From: Bimuria novae-zelandiae CBS 107.79
Taxonomy: Eukaryota; Ascomycota; Dothideomycetes; Pleosporales; Didymosphaeriaceae
Length of the DNA stretch: 64,000 nucleotides
Reading direction: 5' to 3'
Assembly: GCA_010015655.1 (NCBI GenBank)
Contig: ML976664.1
Location: 1 to 64,000, forward strand
A program made the position numbers and the translations under genes. A model generated the notes under the pieces. The model saw nothing but the letters and a program-made list of their open reading frames with translations. It was not told where the DNA came from and made no database searches. Of the stretch, positions 33,692 to 46,599 are shown in pieces (the stretch's first letter is position 1; every line of letters begins with the position of its first letter).

Positions 33692-34244
33692 TGTTAAGCC
33701 CTTCAGGGTAGCTAGTCCCTAAGGGGTAAGGGTTAGTTCTTAGGTAAGAGTATTAGTAATATAAGTAAGGGGTATTAATAGCTTGCGCGTATTAATAGGC
33801 GTTAGTATTAAAAGTATATATACTATAATTAAATTAATAAAAGCCTAAGTTAAATCTAAACGATAGATTAGTAAACAGGTTAAATATAATAGTAAAAGGC
33901 TACTATCGCGTTCCTATATACATAACTTGTCCCATGAATCCTAATATTCCCAAGAGTCCTAAAGTCCCATGTGCTAAGATACTTCTAGGATGCCCAGTAC
34001 TTCTAGAACGCCCAATACTTCTAGGACGCCCAATACTTCTAGGACGCCCAATACTTCTAGGACGCCCAATACTTCTAGGACGCCCAATACTTCTAGGACG
34101 CCCAATACTTCTAGGACGCCCAATACTTCTAGGACGCGTGACTAATTACGTGACTTATAGCTAAGTTAGGAATCTTAGCTTAGTTATATAGATAAGTGTC
34201 CCTGCCCCGGCCCGCGTTATATTAGATCTTAATAGATCTTAATA
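33692..34244 (-). repeat. 3' LTR of G2, 553 bp, with expanded 18-bp minisatellite
   Basis: TGTTAAGCCC...GATCTTAATA. It holds nine tandem 18-bp units of the type TACTTCTAGGACGCCCAA (about 33978-34137), which also create a meaningless repeated open frame. The partner LTR has two units. Confidence 0.88.
33978..34137. repeat. 18-bp tandem repeat, nine units
   Basis: Units of TACTTCTAGGACGCCCAA. The first two vary (GGATGCCCAG, GAACGCCCAA), the next six are identical, and the last is cut by GCGTG. The unit ancestor, seen in the other LTR, has CTGGGACGCCCGA, so these carry G-to-A changes. Confidence 0.9.
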
Positions 34245-35430
34245 TTAGCTCCCCTCCTTAGACTTATATCCTTATAAGTTAACTACTTATAAAACCGCTT
34301 TCTTAATCTGCCTAATTGTCAGATTAGAGGGGTAATCTGATGAGATGAAAAGATGGTGATTAATTAAGATAAATTATAGTATAAAGTGTTGTTTTTCTGT
34401 TCTCTCTTTCTGTAAGAATGTAAGGCTCTTATATCCTTACGTCTTACACTAATACGCTAATCTATTTCCGTTGATTAAGGAGAGTTGCCCTTTGTCCCGC
34501 CCGGAATTGTGCGGATGAACCAGACTGCTGGCAAGGTCTCTTTGTGTAGGGTTGCGCCAGCTACCTTTGCGTGTGCAAAGGGCCATGTAATCGGACACTA
34601 ATACTATTATTTATAAGCTAATTATCTTAAGCGTAATTACGTATTTATTATAGTTACTTATTTATACTACGCTAAGGAGTAATTACCTTATTAGCTATTA
34701 TTACTACACTTAAAGTGCATAAATTATATTTAGTATAATAATTAAAAAATATAAGCTAGAGGAGATTCTTTTACCAAATTACTTAAAAATAGATACTAAA
34801 TTAGAAAGGTTAGAAATATTAGAGACTAAGGAGGAGGCAAAACTTTAAGTAAAAGAAGAGCTTACTTATATAGCGTTCCTGCGTGCTTATTTAGCATAAG
34901 AGAAGATAGCGCTTTTGCGCGATTAGCATAAGAAGTTATATTAAAAAAATAAAAGTTATTTAATTATAGTATATCTATAGTAGATAAATTAGAGGCCTTA
35001 GAGGCTCGTAAGGAGCTTACTTAGGCAGTAGTGTTAATTAATCCTAATACTACTCTAGGTGCTAAAGTAATTAACTAATCTATAATTTAGTTAAAGCCTT
35101 TCGCTTCTACTGCGTAGTGCGCTAGTATTATTAAATTCTTTCTTAATAATTTTATAAGTAGTCCTCTAGTTCTTAAGTATTTTCGCTGTGTAAATATCCT
35201 TTCTATTTAAGAAGATATATACGTGGCTAATTCTTATGCTATAGTATTTATTTAACTTTAAATTTATTTTCTTCCTCGGGTTAATAGTAAAAGGTAGTTT
35301 TAACTAGTATCTTGGGGTCTGCAGGTTCTAATTAGTCTATATAAAATACTAAGTGTATTTTCGCGTCTAGCGGTAGTTCTAATTAGTAGTTAACTAGTAA
35401 TATCTATTTAATAATAAAAAATAGTCTAAC
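34245..35430 (-). other. 3' internal part of G2
   Basis: AT-rich sequence between the G2 3' LTR and the nested copia element. Beyond the polypurine tract no domain can be read. A short less-mutated patch lies at 34490-34600. Bases 35426-35430 (CTAAC) are the copia target site. Confidence 0.5.
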
Positions 35431-38400
35431 TGTTGGATAGGCTCTCACTAGTGAAAGGAAAGGAACTAAAAACGGATTACATTCGAAGACTGATTATTGA
35501 TTGTTTGTTCTATCTACTGAGGAGCGAAGTACATCGCGGGGTATGGAAGCTAGTCCTATATAGGGCTCGCTCCACACATGTAGTGTTTCGCAACACGACA
35601 GAGGTCTCGACGACTATTAACGGGATACTCGCTCCTCTACACACGCATTCCTTATAACACGCCTAAGGCCTTTAAGATTATTAATCTAACACTAGAAGTC
35701 TTTTCTTTCTCGATATTAATTATATATATAAAGGATCGAACATCTAAACTTAAATGCGCTAAGTAGAGATTGTAGGTCTTTACACCTAGCCCTTAACTTA
35801 GACTATTACCTTATTACTATTAATAAATTGTTCTAGGGCGTGGTTTAGTGATGCCTTTATAAAAGCGTCCGCAGGGTTGTCTTTACTATTAATCTATTAG
35901 ATTTCTATAATCTCGCGGCGTTCGTATAACTAGCGCAGTGCTATAATATTAATTATAAGGCGCTTTTCCTTAGTCGTCCCAAGCTTTACAAGGCACTCGT
36001 ATAGGGAGTACAAGTCTATATAAATAACTAAGGGAACTGCAGGCAGACTAAGGCGCTCTATAATTATTTATAAGGTAGTAGTAATAGCAATGCCTATATT
36101 AAACCTGTTAACTATACTATAGATCTTAGAGGCTAGTACGCTCTGTGTAACACGCTTATACTTTATTAAGCTATAGTGTATTACGTTATTATAAATTATA
36201 AAGGTATTGTTAACATCTATAGACTTATTAATAAGTATAAGTATAAAGCCTAGCTGCAAGCTAAGGTCCTTATTATTAGTAAAGAAGCTATCCACGAATA
36301 CTATTAGTTTAGCGTTAATAAGGTTAATAGGTACGTAGCGTAGTTTATAGTTAAAATTCTTTATCTACTATTTAAGGCGCTTGTTAAGCACCTTAATATC
36401 CTTATCTAAAGGTTACTACGCTTAAGCTACTACGGACAAGTTAAAAGATGCTTCTAGTTAATATATTAATGTAATATACGCCTTATAGGCGCGTTATTTA
36501 GTATACTATTACGCGCGATTAAGAGTATTAATATTAATAAGCTTAATCTTTTTTTTTCTTTCACTTAAGGTTTAAAATTACTTTACTATTTTCTATTTTA
36601 AGCGTGTAACTATTAAAGTCTAGTTATACGCCTAGCGTTAGGATAGCTTTTAGCTTTAATTAAAACTATACGTCCTTAAGCTTTTTCTCTTTAAGTAATA
36701 AGAATATAACTATCCTAAGTATAAAAGTATTATTAGTCTGCATGTTAACAAGTCTAAAGGCGTCTATATCCTTGTTTGTAATTAATAAGCAAGGGTTATA
36801 CGTTAATATAGATATGTCTAATTCCTTATAGTGGTATCCGTAGTACGTTATCTACTAATAAACCCCTGCCTTCGCGATCCTGTACAATAGTTTAATTACG
36901 TAAAGTAGCGTGCCTTCTAGATATTTTAACACTAGTTTTAAGGGGAGATATACAAGAATTATTCTCTAAAGATTTATTTACGCTTAAGGATATACCTATA
37001 TTATATCGCGTAGCTTAATAGTTATTTTATATTATATAAGTTAAGGCGCTAAGGCTATAATCAGATACTAGCTATAGTATTAAATAGTTAAAAACTATAT
37101 TAAGATAGCTTCCTTACCGTGGTCTTAGTAGCCTTAGATAACTAGACAGGATTTTTTATAGGGCTTAGTTATTTTTCCTTTAACCTCTTATATAAAACGT
37201 AATTTAAAAATTCGGATCTCGCCATGCAATTCCTTATTATATAGTTTAAACTTAAATATTTTATAGCCTACAAGGTTACTAATCTCTTAATTATTAAACG
37301 CCTTAAAGGGTGCGCCTAAGGTTATAATAATCTTATTATTACGTAGCTTAATCGCTAGCTTATAGTTAGCCTCCTCTTTCTTTATTATGTACACATTCAC
37401 CTTGCGCTTATTTTTCAATCCTAGAGGACAGCCTCTCTTGCGCGGTTGCGCTGCCATAGGTACTTCTATATTTATAGATGGCTTATGCAGTGCGTGTGGC
37501 GCATTAGGGTCGCTCTAGAGGTAGTCTAGTCTATAGTATGGCTTAATAACAGTTAATCTAAATATTATTAAACTATTAACTATATTAACAGTAACGTTGT
37601 AGCTATCTATACTAGTAATTTTGTATAGGCTATTCTAGCTATTACTTTCTCTTTAGATTAAAACCTTACTTTATAGCGGGAGTGCGAGTATATCTTTAGA
37701 AGTAGGTCTATTTTAGGTGTTTAAGGCATTTATAACCTAGCGCTTTATAGCAATCTTATATAAAGTTTTTATTATCTTTTAAATAGCCTCGCTACGCTTA
37801 ACTATTAATAGTAACAACAGTAACTCTGTTATTATACGTAGATACGCCCTAAAGACTAGCAAAGTTAAGACTAGCCTATTAGGGCTAGCTATATTATTAA
37901 TAGCTTTTATAGCTATCTAAAGGATCGCTTCGTTGGACATAGTGCTGGCGAGCTTAACATGGAGTATATCCCATGCGCGGCGTAGGGGCGCATGATACCT
38001 CTTAGTCTTACCTATAGACTAGTGCGCCTCCGTAGGCACTTGTTTGCACGTTACTCCCATAATCTTTACCTTAGCGCGGAACTCTACGCTCGCGAAGTTA
38101 GTGCCTGTATTATGTATAATAATATCTGGCGGGCCTTAGTAGGTGTTAATCCATAACATCCATAGTGCCTGCCACGTCTCCTTGGCCAAAATAGCGCTGA
38201 GGAACTTCGCGCCTTAAAACGCAATAGACTTATTAACTACGTATAGTATAGGCTTATTACCTAGGTATATTACGTTAACAAGGATTTTGTAGTTAAAGTA
38301 GTAGTTATCTTTAAGGGTAAACTTAAATTGGCGCAGCGCAGAGCTATTTAGTTAATAATAATAATAAAACTTTATAATTTCTTTAAGAGTTCTTTCTTTA

Positions 38401-40639
38401 AAGTTATTATAACTAGCGTTCTTTAATAGCTTAATAAGTTGTATAATAGCTAGGTGCCTAAACTAGTAATATAGCTATCTTAACTTAGTTTTTATTAGAA
38501 ACATCGTTGCGCGCTCTCTCTTATTAAAATAAAACTATAGATGTCTCTATTTATAGATTACTAGGGTGCGGTGTTCTCCTTATACGAGCTTATTCGTGGT
38601 GTTGTTAAAATAGACATTTAACCTGTCTATATCCGTAAGGCATAGCAGGAATGGTGTGGGCGCTTTAAGCACCTCGAAATTAATTTTCCCGATCTCTATA
38701 GAGACCTACGCGGTGCCAATAGACGCGGTAACACTACCCTTGCCAAATTTAATAGACGCTTTTCCTATCGTGGATATATCTATCGTGACTATTAGGTCTT
38801 CTCGTGTCAGCGCGAGGTATTGTTCCCTGCCAACCGTGGATACATCGGCGGCGCTAGTATTAGGTAGGATTCCCTGGTACACGGATCGCGCGTATTAGCC
38901 CTTAATAAGAAACTACGACGCTAGCGTTAATAATACGCATTTATTATAAATATTATTACTAGAAATATAGTATAAGAATGCTTAATCTGCAAGGTATTAT
39001 TCCTTAAAGAATTATTATTCAACGTACGCGGCTATAACGCTATTATTATTATTTTTATCCTTATAGACTTCCTCTTCTCTCTAGCCTTCTTAGTTATACT
39101 AGGTAGCGTGTTCAATTCCTTCATACTCCGCAAGGTACACGGAGAAGTCTATAGGCGGTTATGTGTCCATTAAGTAACATGCAGAAAAGAACTACGCGCG
39201 GGCGGCCTTATATTCTTTGTCTATATAGTTAGTCGACCAGTAGCCTTTCTTTTAGTAGATAAAACACTTCTTCTTCTAGCGTAGCGTGAATCCACGTGCG
39301 CTATTATAGCTATTAAAGCGCTAACTACCTCTATTACTTGCTTAGCCTCTTTAGAATCTACCACTAAATTCACCTCTGCCTCTAAATCCTCCTCTAAATC
39401 CACCTCTAAGTCCCCCTCTAAATCCCCCTCGATCTCTTCTATTACTATTATAGTGGTGGTCTAGGTAGTACTAGTCCTCCGTGAGCATCTTACTCTTTAT
39501 TAGTATTTATATTATATGCTAACGTGCAAGGTGCGTCTTAATTATAAACTATAAATCTAAAAAAAGTCTTTTATAGATTATAGCTAGCTTAAAAAGTGCT
39601 ATTTTAAGTTCTAGAACTCCACGGCACGCGTTAATAATAGTTATATATAAAATATTTTTACTTTTAAAGTTCTTACTAAGCGCGCGTTAGCATAACTATA
39701 GCTTATTAAATAAGATTTATAGCACCTTATATAAGTCTTTATTAGGGTTCTCCGTGCGCGTACGGGCGAAGGTTATAATTATCTAGTCTATATAATAGTG
39801 TTAATAGTAGACGTTATAGTTAAAATAGTTCTTAATTGCCGTGTACGCATTAGAAAAGCTGTTACCTCTATTTATAACTTGTATATAGAATATCTCTGCT
39901 CGCCCTGTAAGAATACGAGGAAACATAGTATGGAACTGCTCTTCGTGGATATCCACCTGCCAACAGATGCTAAAGAAGATCTTAATTTTATTATTAAGTA
40001 GATTATACGCGTCTTTTATATATTTCTTGCTATTATCCTAGAGCTTAGAGAACTACGTGATTATATTAGCGTTAAGTTAGTTATTACGGGACCAGCGCGG
40101 CGGCAGCGTCTTATACGGGTTATATAGTAGCTTAGGTAGTCTGCCAGGTACACCGTTTATAGGTTATTGTGGAAACGGCGTAATTTCGCGATATATAATC
40201 GCTGGCGGCCGTGCCTGCGTCTGCAGTTACTATTACTGTAATTACGCGCCTTGTTCCTACTATTGTCGAGACTAAGGTCCTCCGAGCGCACCACTTATAA
40301 AGGGCGGTTGTTAACTATTAGTGCTCTATCTTATTATTCAGGTTTCCTCTATCTAGTGCACTGGTTATAGCCCCCGTGTTTTAGATTAGTTTTAAGCGTC
40401 GTGTCCCACTCCGTGCTACTCGCCTCGCTGCAAGTACTCCAGCTACTTGCCCCACACGCCAACCGGAGGTTGGCCCTGCGCAGCCCAACGTAACTTCGTA
40501 GCCCAACGTAACTTTATATAGAGAATCGAAATTAATCCAGTCTTTTAACAGCGTAGACTTCAATTATATAGGCTAATATACAGTAGAGTTAGTGTAGCAA
40601 GTAGGGCAGGATCTACAGTTATCTCTCTAAGAGATAAGA

Positions 40640-42200
40640 CCTATTAGGGCTAATTTTATAGGCTCTACAAGTAGGCGTCCTTGTACGTTTTTACAGCCTT
40701 TTGAGTAACCTTTTAAGCCTTAAGCTCTATACGTTAATTAATTACTTATTACGCTACTTTAACAGTTACTACGCTACCTTTTTATACTAGCCTTTTATCT
40801 TTAATCTGCCTTTTTTAGCGTTGTTAAGCTGCTGTAGTAATATTTATAAGGTCGCGCTAGGCTAGCGCGAGACTATTAATTAGTAATTACGAGCTTTCTA
40901 GGAATTTTGTAAGCCTCCTGCTTAATATATTGCTTCTCTCTAGGGCGCGCGACATTTTTTGATGCTGCCGCTAATATACTATAGGTGTATTAGCGATAGG
41001 GCTCAAATTAATAGCGGATAGAACTAATAGGAATAGCGTCTAGATAGGTACTAGCAGCTTCATGTAAACAAGCTCTAAATTAAATAGAAAAATTCTAGCT
41101 TTCTCTTAGGCGCTTAGGATTGTGCTGCGCTTAAATATATCTATCCTAATCCCATGGATCGCATGTAGAAATTCGACTTTATTAAAGTCTATGCAGCTAG
41201 TTCGGGTGGCTATCTTTATAGCCTTTTTATAATTCTGCTTTAATAGCTAAAAATAGACGACGTCTAGAGGCTGTAGATAATGTAATAAATATAGTAATAG
41301 TAAGAAGGGGAGTATCTTATAATTATTACAGAACTATATAAACTTAATAGTAAGGTGGCTACTAAATTTATTAAATATAAGTAATTATTATGCGCCTTTC
41401 TAGCGCGCGCGCGTTTATATTTTAAAGAACTTTAGCTACTTTATTAAGATAGAGTTATTAGCGTATCTTAATATTAATGTAGCGATTATATAGCTATTAG
41501 GCAGCGCTATATTTGTATACTAGTAATAAAGGTAATTAACGGCCTGTACGATAAGCATAGGTTCGAGCACCTCTTTATTACTAAAAATTAATTTAATACT
41601 CGTAATATAATTGCGCGACGTCTTTAACGTAGAGACATAAAGATAATTAAACTCTATAGTAATAATCTATTAATTACTACTAACGCCTATGCGGAAGCCG
41701 GTTTCGTCCATATTATAGGTGTCTAATAGGGTGACGCCGTAGGTGTATATCACCTTTTTAAGCTTAATAAAATAATAGCTGTAAGCTTCAAACGTTGCTA
41801 TTACTATATAATTAATATAGTACGACTTCTGCTTTATGCGGCAATAGTCTAGATTTCTTAATAGCTATCGCGATAGCTAGTCCTTACTAAGTAAGGGAGC
41901 TCTGCTATTAAGGTGTGCGCGATTAAGGATATATTAAGTAGCACCTTTTAACTATAGTATAAGATATGGCATGCTAATAGTGTCGTAGCGACGTATATAT
42001 AACTTTAGCGCTTTATCCTAGGTCTCTAAGAGTCGTAGATTCGTGCCGCTATAGTCATGGTGGCTAATCCAGCCTCCAGCGCGCGCTCGAAGTCGCGAAA
42101 CAGGCACGCTCTATTCACGTGCTGTAGCTACAAAATTAGGTATTTCTAAGCTAGAAAAACTAGAAAGACAATTAGAGATACGCTACTTAATTTTATAGCT
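40640..42200 (-). pseudogene. Decayed Fot1/pogo transposase
   Basis: A broken frame on the minus strand keeps the DDE_1 landmarks: a DETGF motif (first catalytic Asp), a stretch matching the second Asp region with the Asp replaced (IFNKFSSHLT where IFDGHGSHLT is usual), and the third region LLHYLQPLDV. Several in-frame TAG/TAA codons and the lost acidic residue mean it is dead. Confidence 0.7.
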
Positions 42201-42261
42201 CTCGCCATAATATTTAGGCATAGTTGTGGGTTATTTATTAAGAAAATAGAAAAATCCGCGA

Positions 42262-42336
42262 CGAAAAGTTACGTTAGGCTGCGAAGTTACGTTGGGCTGC
42301 GAAGTTACGTTAGGCTGCGAAGTTACGTTGGGCTGC
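42262..42336 (+). repeat. 18-bp tandem repeat within the right TIR of the Fot1/pogo element
   Basis: Four units of AAGTTACGTTGGGCTGCG (alternating GGG/AGG). The left TIR (40480-40520, complement) has two units. Confidence 0.8.
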
Positions 42337-43562
42337 GCAGGGCCAACCTCCGGTTGGCGTGTGGGGCGAGTAGCTGGCGGGCTATCCTGCTGCGGTTATT
42401 GCTCAGCCATAGGAGCTATCCGTTGTGTGTTCTGCTGGCGCTTATATGCCCTCAATCGTTGGTCGAATATCGTGGCTTGGAATTCTATAGGGTCCCATTC
42501 AGGAACGTTCTCTATAGTTAACAGATTATATAGAAAATTAGCAAGCCTAGCGCGGTTATTACCTGTATAGACTCCTCTATACCGTAAGACTATCTTTAGA
42601 GACTTTAATATACTACGGTTAACCTTAAGAAATAGCTCTTTTGTCTATCCTTTAAAATTATAATAGCAATCTATAAAGAGGTTATTATCCTAGACTATTA
42701 CTACATTATAATTATAAATAATTTTAATAACCTAGGTTATTACGTGTGTCTCGTTTGCGTCTGCCGGTGCAGGTGTATCCTAGAGAGATGTGTCGATAAC
42801 ATCTAGCGCCACTGGATATGGGCAGTCTCCCATAAGGTGTTAGGCAGTGAATTTAGCCTAGATAGAAGTGGCTTCCCCGTATTCACTTAAGCCATGCTCT
42901 AACTAATTATTACGCAGTTAAGCTTAAGCTTAAGCATTAGTATTATCTACTACACTATTACTACTCTAGTTATCTACTATCGTACTAGCGGGTGTTAACT
43001 CGTTATTAGTGTAGTTATCTCGTTAGTTAGTCGTTTCTAATGTGTGTTAGTGTACGTAACTTGGTTGTCTAGAGACGTTTATATAGTAAATCGTAATACG
43101 TTACTAACGCGCTCTGTGTCTGCGGATTAGCCTAAACTAATAGCTTTAGAGGTTGGTTAAGAGTGCTTCGTGTTATCTTTACCTCGCTCTATTCTTAGCA
43201 CATTCTGCATCGACCCGAGATTTCTCACGTTAGGCTGTTAACAGTCTGTCTCTTTTACCTTACTATCTGTGATCGCCTTAAGCAATCACTAATTAGTGTT
43301 AGATAGGCTCTTACTAGTAAAAAGAAAGGAACCAAAAACGGATTATATTTAAAAATTAATTATTAATTATTTATTCTATCTACTAAGGAGCGAAGTACAT
43401 CGCGGGGTATAGAAGCTAGTCCTATATGGGGCTCGCTCCACACATGTAGTGTTTCGCAACACGACAGAGGTCTCGACGACCATTGACGGGATGCTCGCTC
43501 CTCCACACACGCATTCCTTATAACACGCCTGAGGCCTTTAAGATTGTTAATCCGACACTAAC

Positions 43563-46234
43563 CTTAATCTAGTCTAATGACTTATATTTTTCTTCTAGGT
43601 TTAAAAATTCTTCGTAAGTAGATATGTTTTATCCCCCTTCTTTAGCTAAGGTACTGTTTTTCTTTTTTAGTTTATATATAAAATACTTTATTATTAAGCT
43701 TTTTTAAGATTTTCTTAGAGTTATGCGTGGGTTTTCTTTATAGTCTTTATTATATTAATTGCTTCTTCTGTCCTGATTATTATAGGAAATATTTAGTTAA
43801 AGAGGTGTAGGTTTCTTCTATAGTTTGCATAAAATAGTGTAAATCCTGTTACTACTAATATCTTGTTGTTGTATACCAATTATGCCATAGGTAATAGAGA
43901 AATCTAGTTATTCTTTTAGTTATTACAGTAGATGCGTAGGTACGTTTTAATTATCTAATTCGTACGTTCTGTTTGTTCGTTAGTTTGTGGGTAATATACT
44001 ATTTATAATTTTTGTTTTATTCTAATAAGTGCTATAAGCGTTATTTAGTAGTTTAAAATAAAAAGTTTATCTCTATCGCTAATAATTGTCTTTAGAATAC
44101 TATAGTGTTATATAAGTTAATTTAGAATAAGAAATGCGAGTTCTTTTACCGTAGTTATTTTTTTGTATAGTAAAAATTCTACGTATTTAGTAAATTAGTA
44201 GATAATATTTAATATTATATTATAACTAATTCCTGTTGCTAGGTTCTTTAATCTTAGTAGTCTTATAATAAAGTCTATAGCGATATCTTCCTATAGTGTA
44301 ACTAGTATCTAGATTACTTGCATTTCTCTATACTTAAGATATATTACATGCTTATTGCGCTAGCAATCTGTCCATTTGTGGATATATATAGCTACTACTT
44401 CCTTAATTCCTTTAAAGCTATAGTTCCGCTAAATAAGTTCTATTATTTTCTTAATTTCTAGGTATCTATACACTAGGTTATTATAATATTATTATATAAT
44501 CTTAGTCTATAATTCCTTCGGTACTTTTAGTATTATAATAAAGAGTTAACTAAGTTCTACTATAAGTTTAAGAAATTTATCTTTATTCTTGTGTAGTATT
44601 ATAGAATAAGTCTTTACATTTTCCTTTATAAAGTTACTTTATTAGCTAAGTGTGTCTGCTTGTCCATTTTCTTTTCCTACGACGTAGATAACTATAAACG
44701 TATATTATCTAGTAGTTTATAACTATTTTTATTATCGCGGTGTAAGTCCCTCTATAGTTATAAATTATAGTAGGTTTTTATAATATATATAAATCTCTAG
44801 CTTTAAATAATTAAGAACGTAGATCCTATAGTGCTTTAATACTTTTACGATAGCGTAGAGTTCCTTATTATATACGTTATATCGTGTTTCTGCGTCATTA
44901 AACTTTCGTGAGTAGTACGTGATTAGATGCTATTTATTATCTTTTTCTTACTTTGCGTATGCGCCTATCGCGAGGTCGCTTGTGTCTGTCTCGAATCGTA
45001 GTAGCTCTCTATCCTAAAAGTAGATAAGTGCTAGTAGCATAATATATGCTTTTTTAAGAGTTAGAATAACATTCTACACTCTATTATTTATGTAAATACT
45101 ACGCCCTTTTTTATAAAATTTATTAAGGGTATCTTAATCTTTACATAGTCCCTAATAAATTATCTATTAAATATATAGAATCCTAAAAATTGTTAGATGT
45201 TCTTTATAGTTTTTAGTACTAGCTAGTTTTTAATATATTTAATTTTATTTAGTGCTATTTTAATTTTATTTATGCTAATAATATGTCCTAAAAATTCTCG
45301 TCTTTTTACATGGAATTTGTACTTCTTTAGTTTAATTCGTAGGTGTACTCTATCTAGCGCCTTTAGTACTGTCTACACGTGCGGTATGTAGTCTAATTCG
45401 TTTTCTAAGAAGACGAGAATGTCGTCTATATAAGTAATAATAAATATATCTTGATAATTACGTAAGATATTATTAATAAGTGCTTAAAAGGTTGCTAGTA
45501 TATTAGTAAGTCTAAAAGGCATAATTACATATATAAATAGTTTATAGCGTGTCCTAAACGCTATTTTTTACTTATTACCTTTCTTAATTTATATAAGATA
45601 GTATCTATCTTATAGATTTATTATCGTAAAGATCTTTACTCTTAAGACTTAGTCTTAAAGTTCTAAGATATTTAGTAGTAAGTATTAATTTTTAATTATT
45701 ATATTATTAAGCTTTTTATAATTCATATAGGGCCTTGGTTATCTATCCTTTTTTAGTATAAATATAAAAGGGCTTGCTACTAGTAACTTTACAGGTCTTA
45801 TATATTTTTTTACTAAGTTTATCTTAATTAATTCATTTTCCTGTTAGAGTTCTTTTCTAGATTTACTATATAGTAGTCTAAAGGATGGCGTCTTCCCTTC
45901 TTCTAGATTAACCGCGTAATCCTAAGGTTAATATTCTAAAAGATTTGCCTTTCCTTCTCTTTCTGTGAATATATAATTCTATACTCGGTAGTATTCTAGA
46001 ATTTCATGGTTTATGCTGTCTTCTATCTTCTTGTGCTCTGTGACCTGGTGGTTCCTGCCAGCGTCTGCCAAGGTTATTTCCCGTTTTTAAACTATCTGTC
46101 GCAAGACTATATTATTAATAGCTTTCTTATTTACTATCGTATTATATTAATGCGTAGGTCTTACTTATATTATATAATTATAGTACTTAAAGGATAGCTT
46201 TTTTTTATTATAGGATTATACTTCCTTAACTATA
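43563..46234 (-). pseudogene. Decayed G2 gypsy pol, distal part (RT, RNase H, integrase)
   Basis: The minus-strand frame shows the reverse transcriptase motif YIDDILVFLENELDY near 45.4 kb, RNase H with YNKELYAIVKVLKHYR near 44.85 kb and VVGKENGQADTLS near 44.65 kb. Integrase features near 44.4-44.2 kb are RNKHVIYLKYREMQVI and EDIAIDFIIRL. Many TAG/TAA stops. The copia insertion cuts the end of pol at 43563; the G1 insertion cuts it at 46234. Confidence 0.78.
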
Positions 46235-46239
46235 GTAGT

Positions 46240-46508
46240 TGTGACGGCCTGGCATGCCGGCAGGACACATGACCTCGCGTGAGAGGCGCGACTGCCTCAC
46301 GCCTGGGTGCAGCTGCCTCACGCCTGGGCGCAGCTGCCCACGCACCCAGTGTAGCTATCTCGGATAGATAGATGTTCCGTGCCGAGCGGCAGCGCATAAA
46401 AGCGCCGCAGGCCTGTGTACCTATAGTCTCCTCATCTTAGTGTAGCTAAAATAGAGCTAACCTACCTTATCTACTCTCTTAATGCAGGAGCCTGTGCCCG
46501 TCCTTATA
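46240..46508 (+). repeat. 5' LTR of the nested G1 gypsy element
   Basis: 269 bp, the same length as the 3' LTR. Contains the repeated GCCTCACGCCTGGG word. Its end reads CCTTATA where the partner has CCTCACA, as C-to-T change would give. Confidence 0.9.
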
Positions 46509-46599
46509 TTATACTAAGATTTCTTTACTTAGCTAGAGATAGTAATAAAATATTAAGTTAAACTACTTAATTTGCCTGCGCGCATAACTTAATAATAAC

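Larger units (their letters stand above)
40446..42370 (-). mobile_element. Fot1/pogo-type (Tc1-mariner) transposon in the copia gag
   Basis: 1925 bp between TA dinucleotides (40444-40445 and 42371-42372). The inverted ends CTTGCCCCACACGCC and CTCGCCCCACACGCC continue through AACCGGAGGTTGGCCCTGCGCAG. The transposase on the minus strand shows YNMDETGFRIG near 41.7 kb and, further on, the LLIF..FSSHLT and YLLHYLQPLDVVYF blocks of the DDE_1 family. The TA target and 1.9-kb size fit Fot1/pogo. Confidence 0.82.
35700..43290 (-). pseudogene. Decayed copia gag-pol
   Basis: On the minus strand gag reads RLANFLYNLLTIENVPEWDP...FDQRL near 42.5 kb. Gly/Arg-type codon runs mutated to Asp/Glu lie near 39.4 kb (the former RGGxRG-zinc knuckle region). 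A copia RNase H ending is seen near 36.0-35.8 kb (YSLYECLVKLGTTKEKR, then a DNPADAFIKAS block, the counterpart of DMPADGLTKAL). Stops, mostly TAG/TAA, occur every few dozen codons. Confidence 0.7.
35431..43557 (-). mobile_element. Ty1/copia retrotransposon nested in G2
   Basis: Two 261-bp LTRs, 35431-35691 (3') and 43297-43557 (5'), with duplication CTAAC at 35426-35430 and 43558-43562. The minus orientation is shown by the polypurine tract (complement AGAAAGAAAAGACTTCTAG) beside the low-coordinate LTR and by gene order on the minus strand: gag near 42.6-40 kb, zinc-knuckle region near 39.3 kb, pol to about 35.8 kb. RIP-like decay throughout. A Fot1/pogo element interrupts gag. Confidence 0.88.

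Noticed and set aside
33934..34164. 76-codon open frame with repeated ILLGRP
   Set aside because: It is a by-product of the 18-bp minisatellite in the G2 LTR (18 is a multiple of 3); no start context or homologous protein is expected.
42292..42570. 92-codon plus-strand frame spanning the Fot1/pogo right end
   Set aside because: It crosses a transposon boundary and lies antisense to the copia gag, which has the family match.
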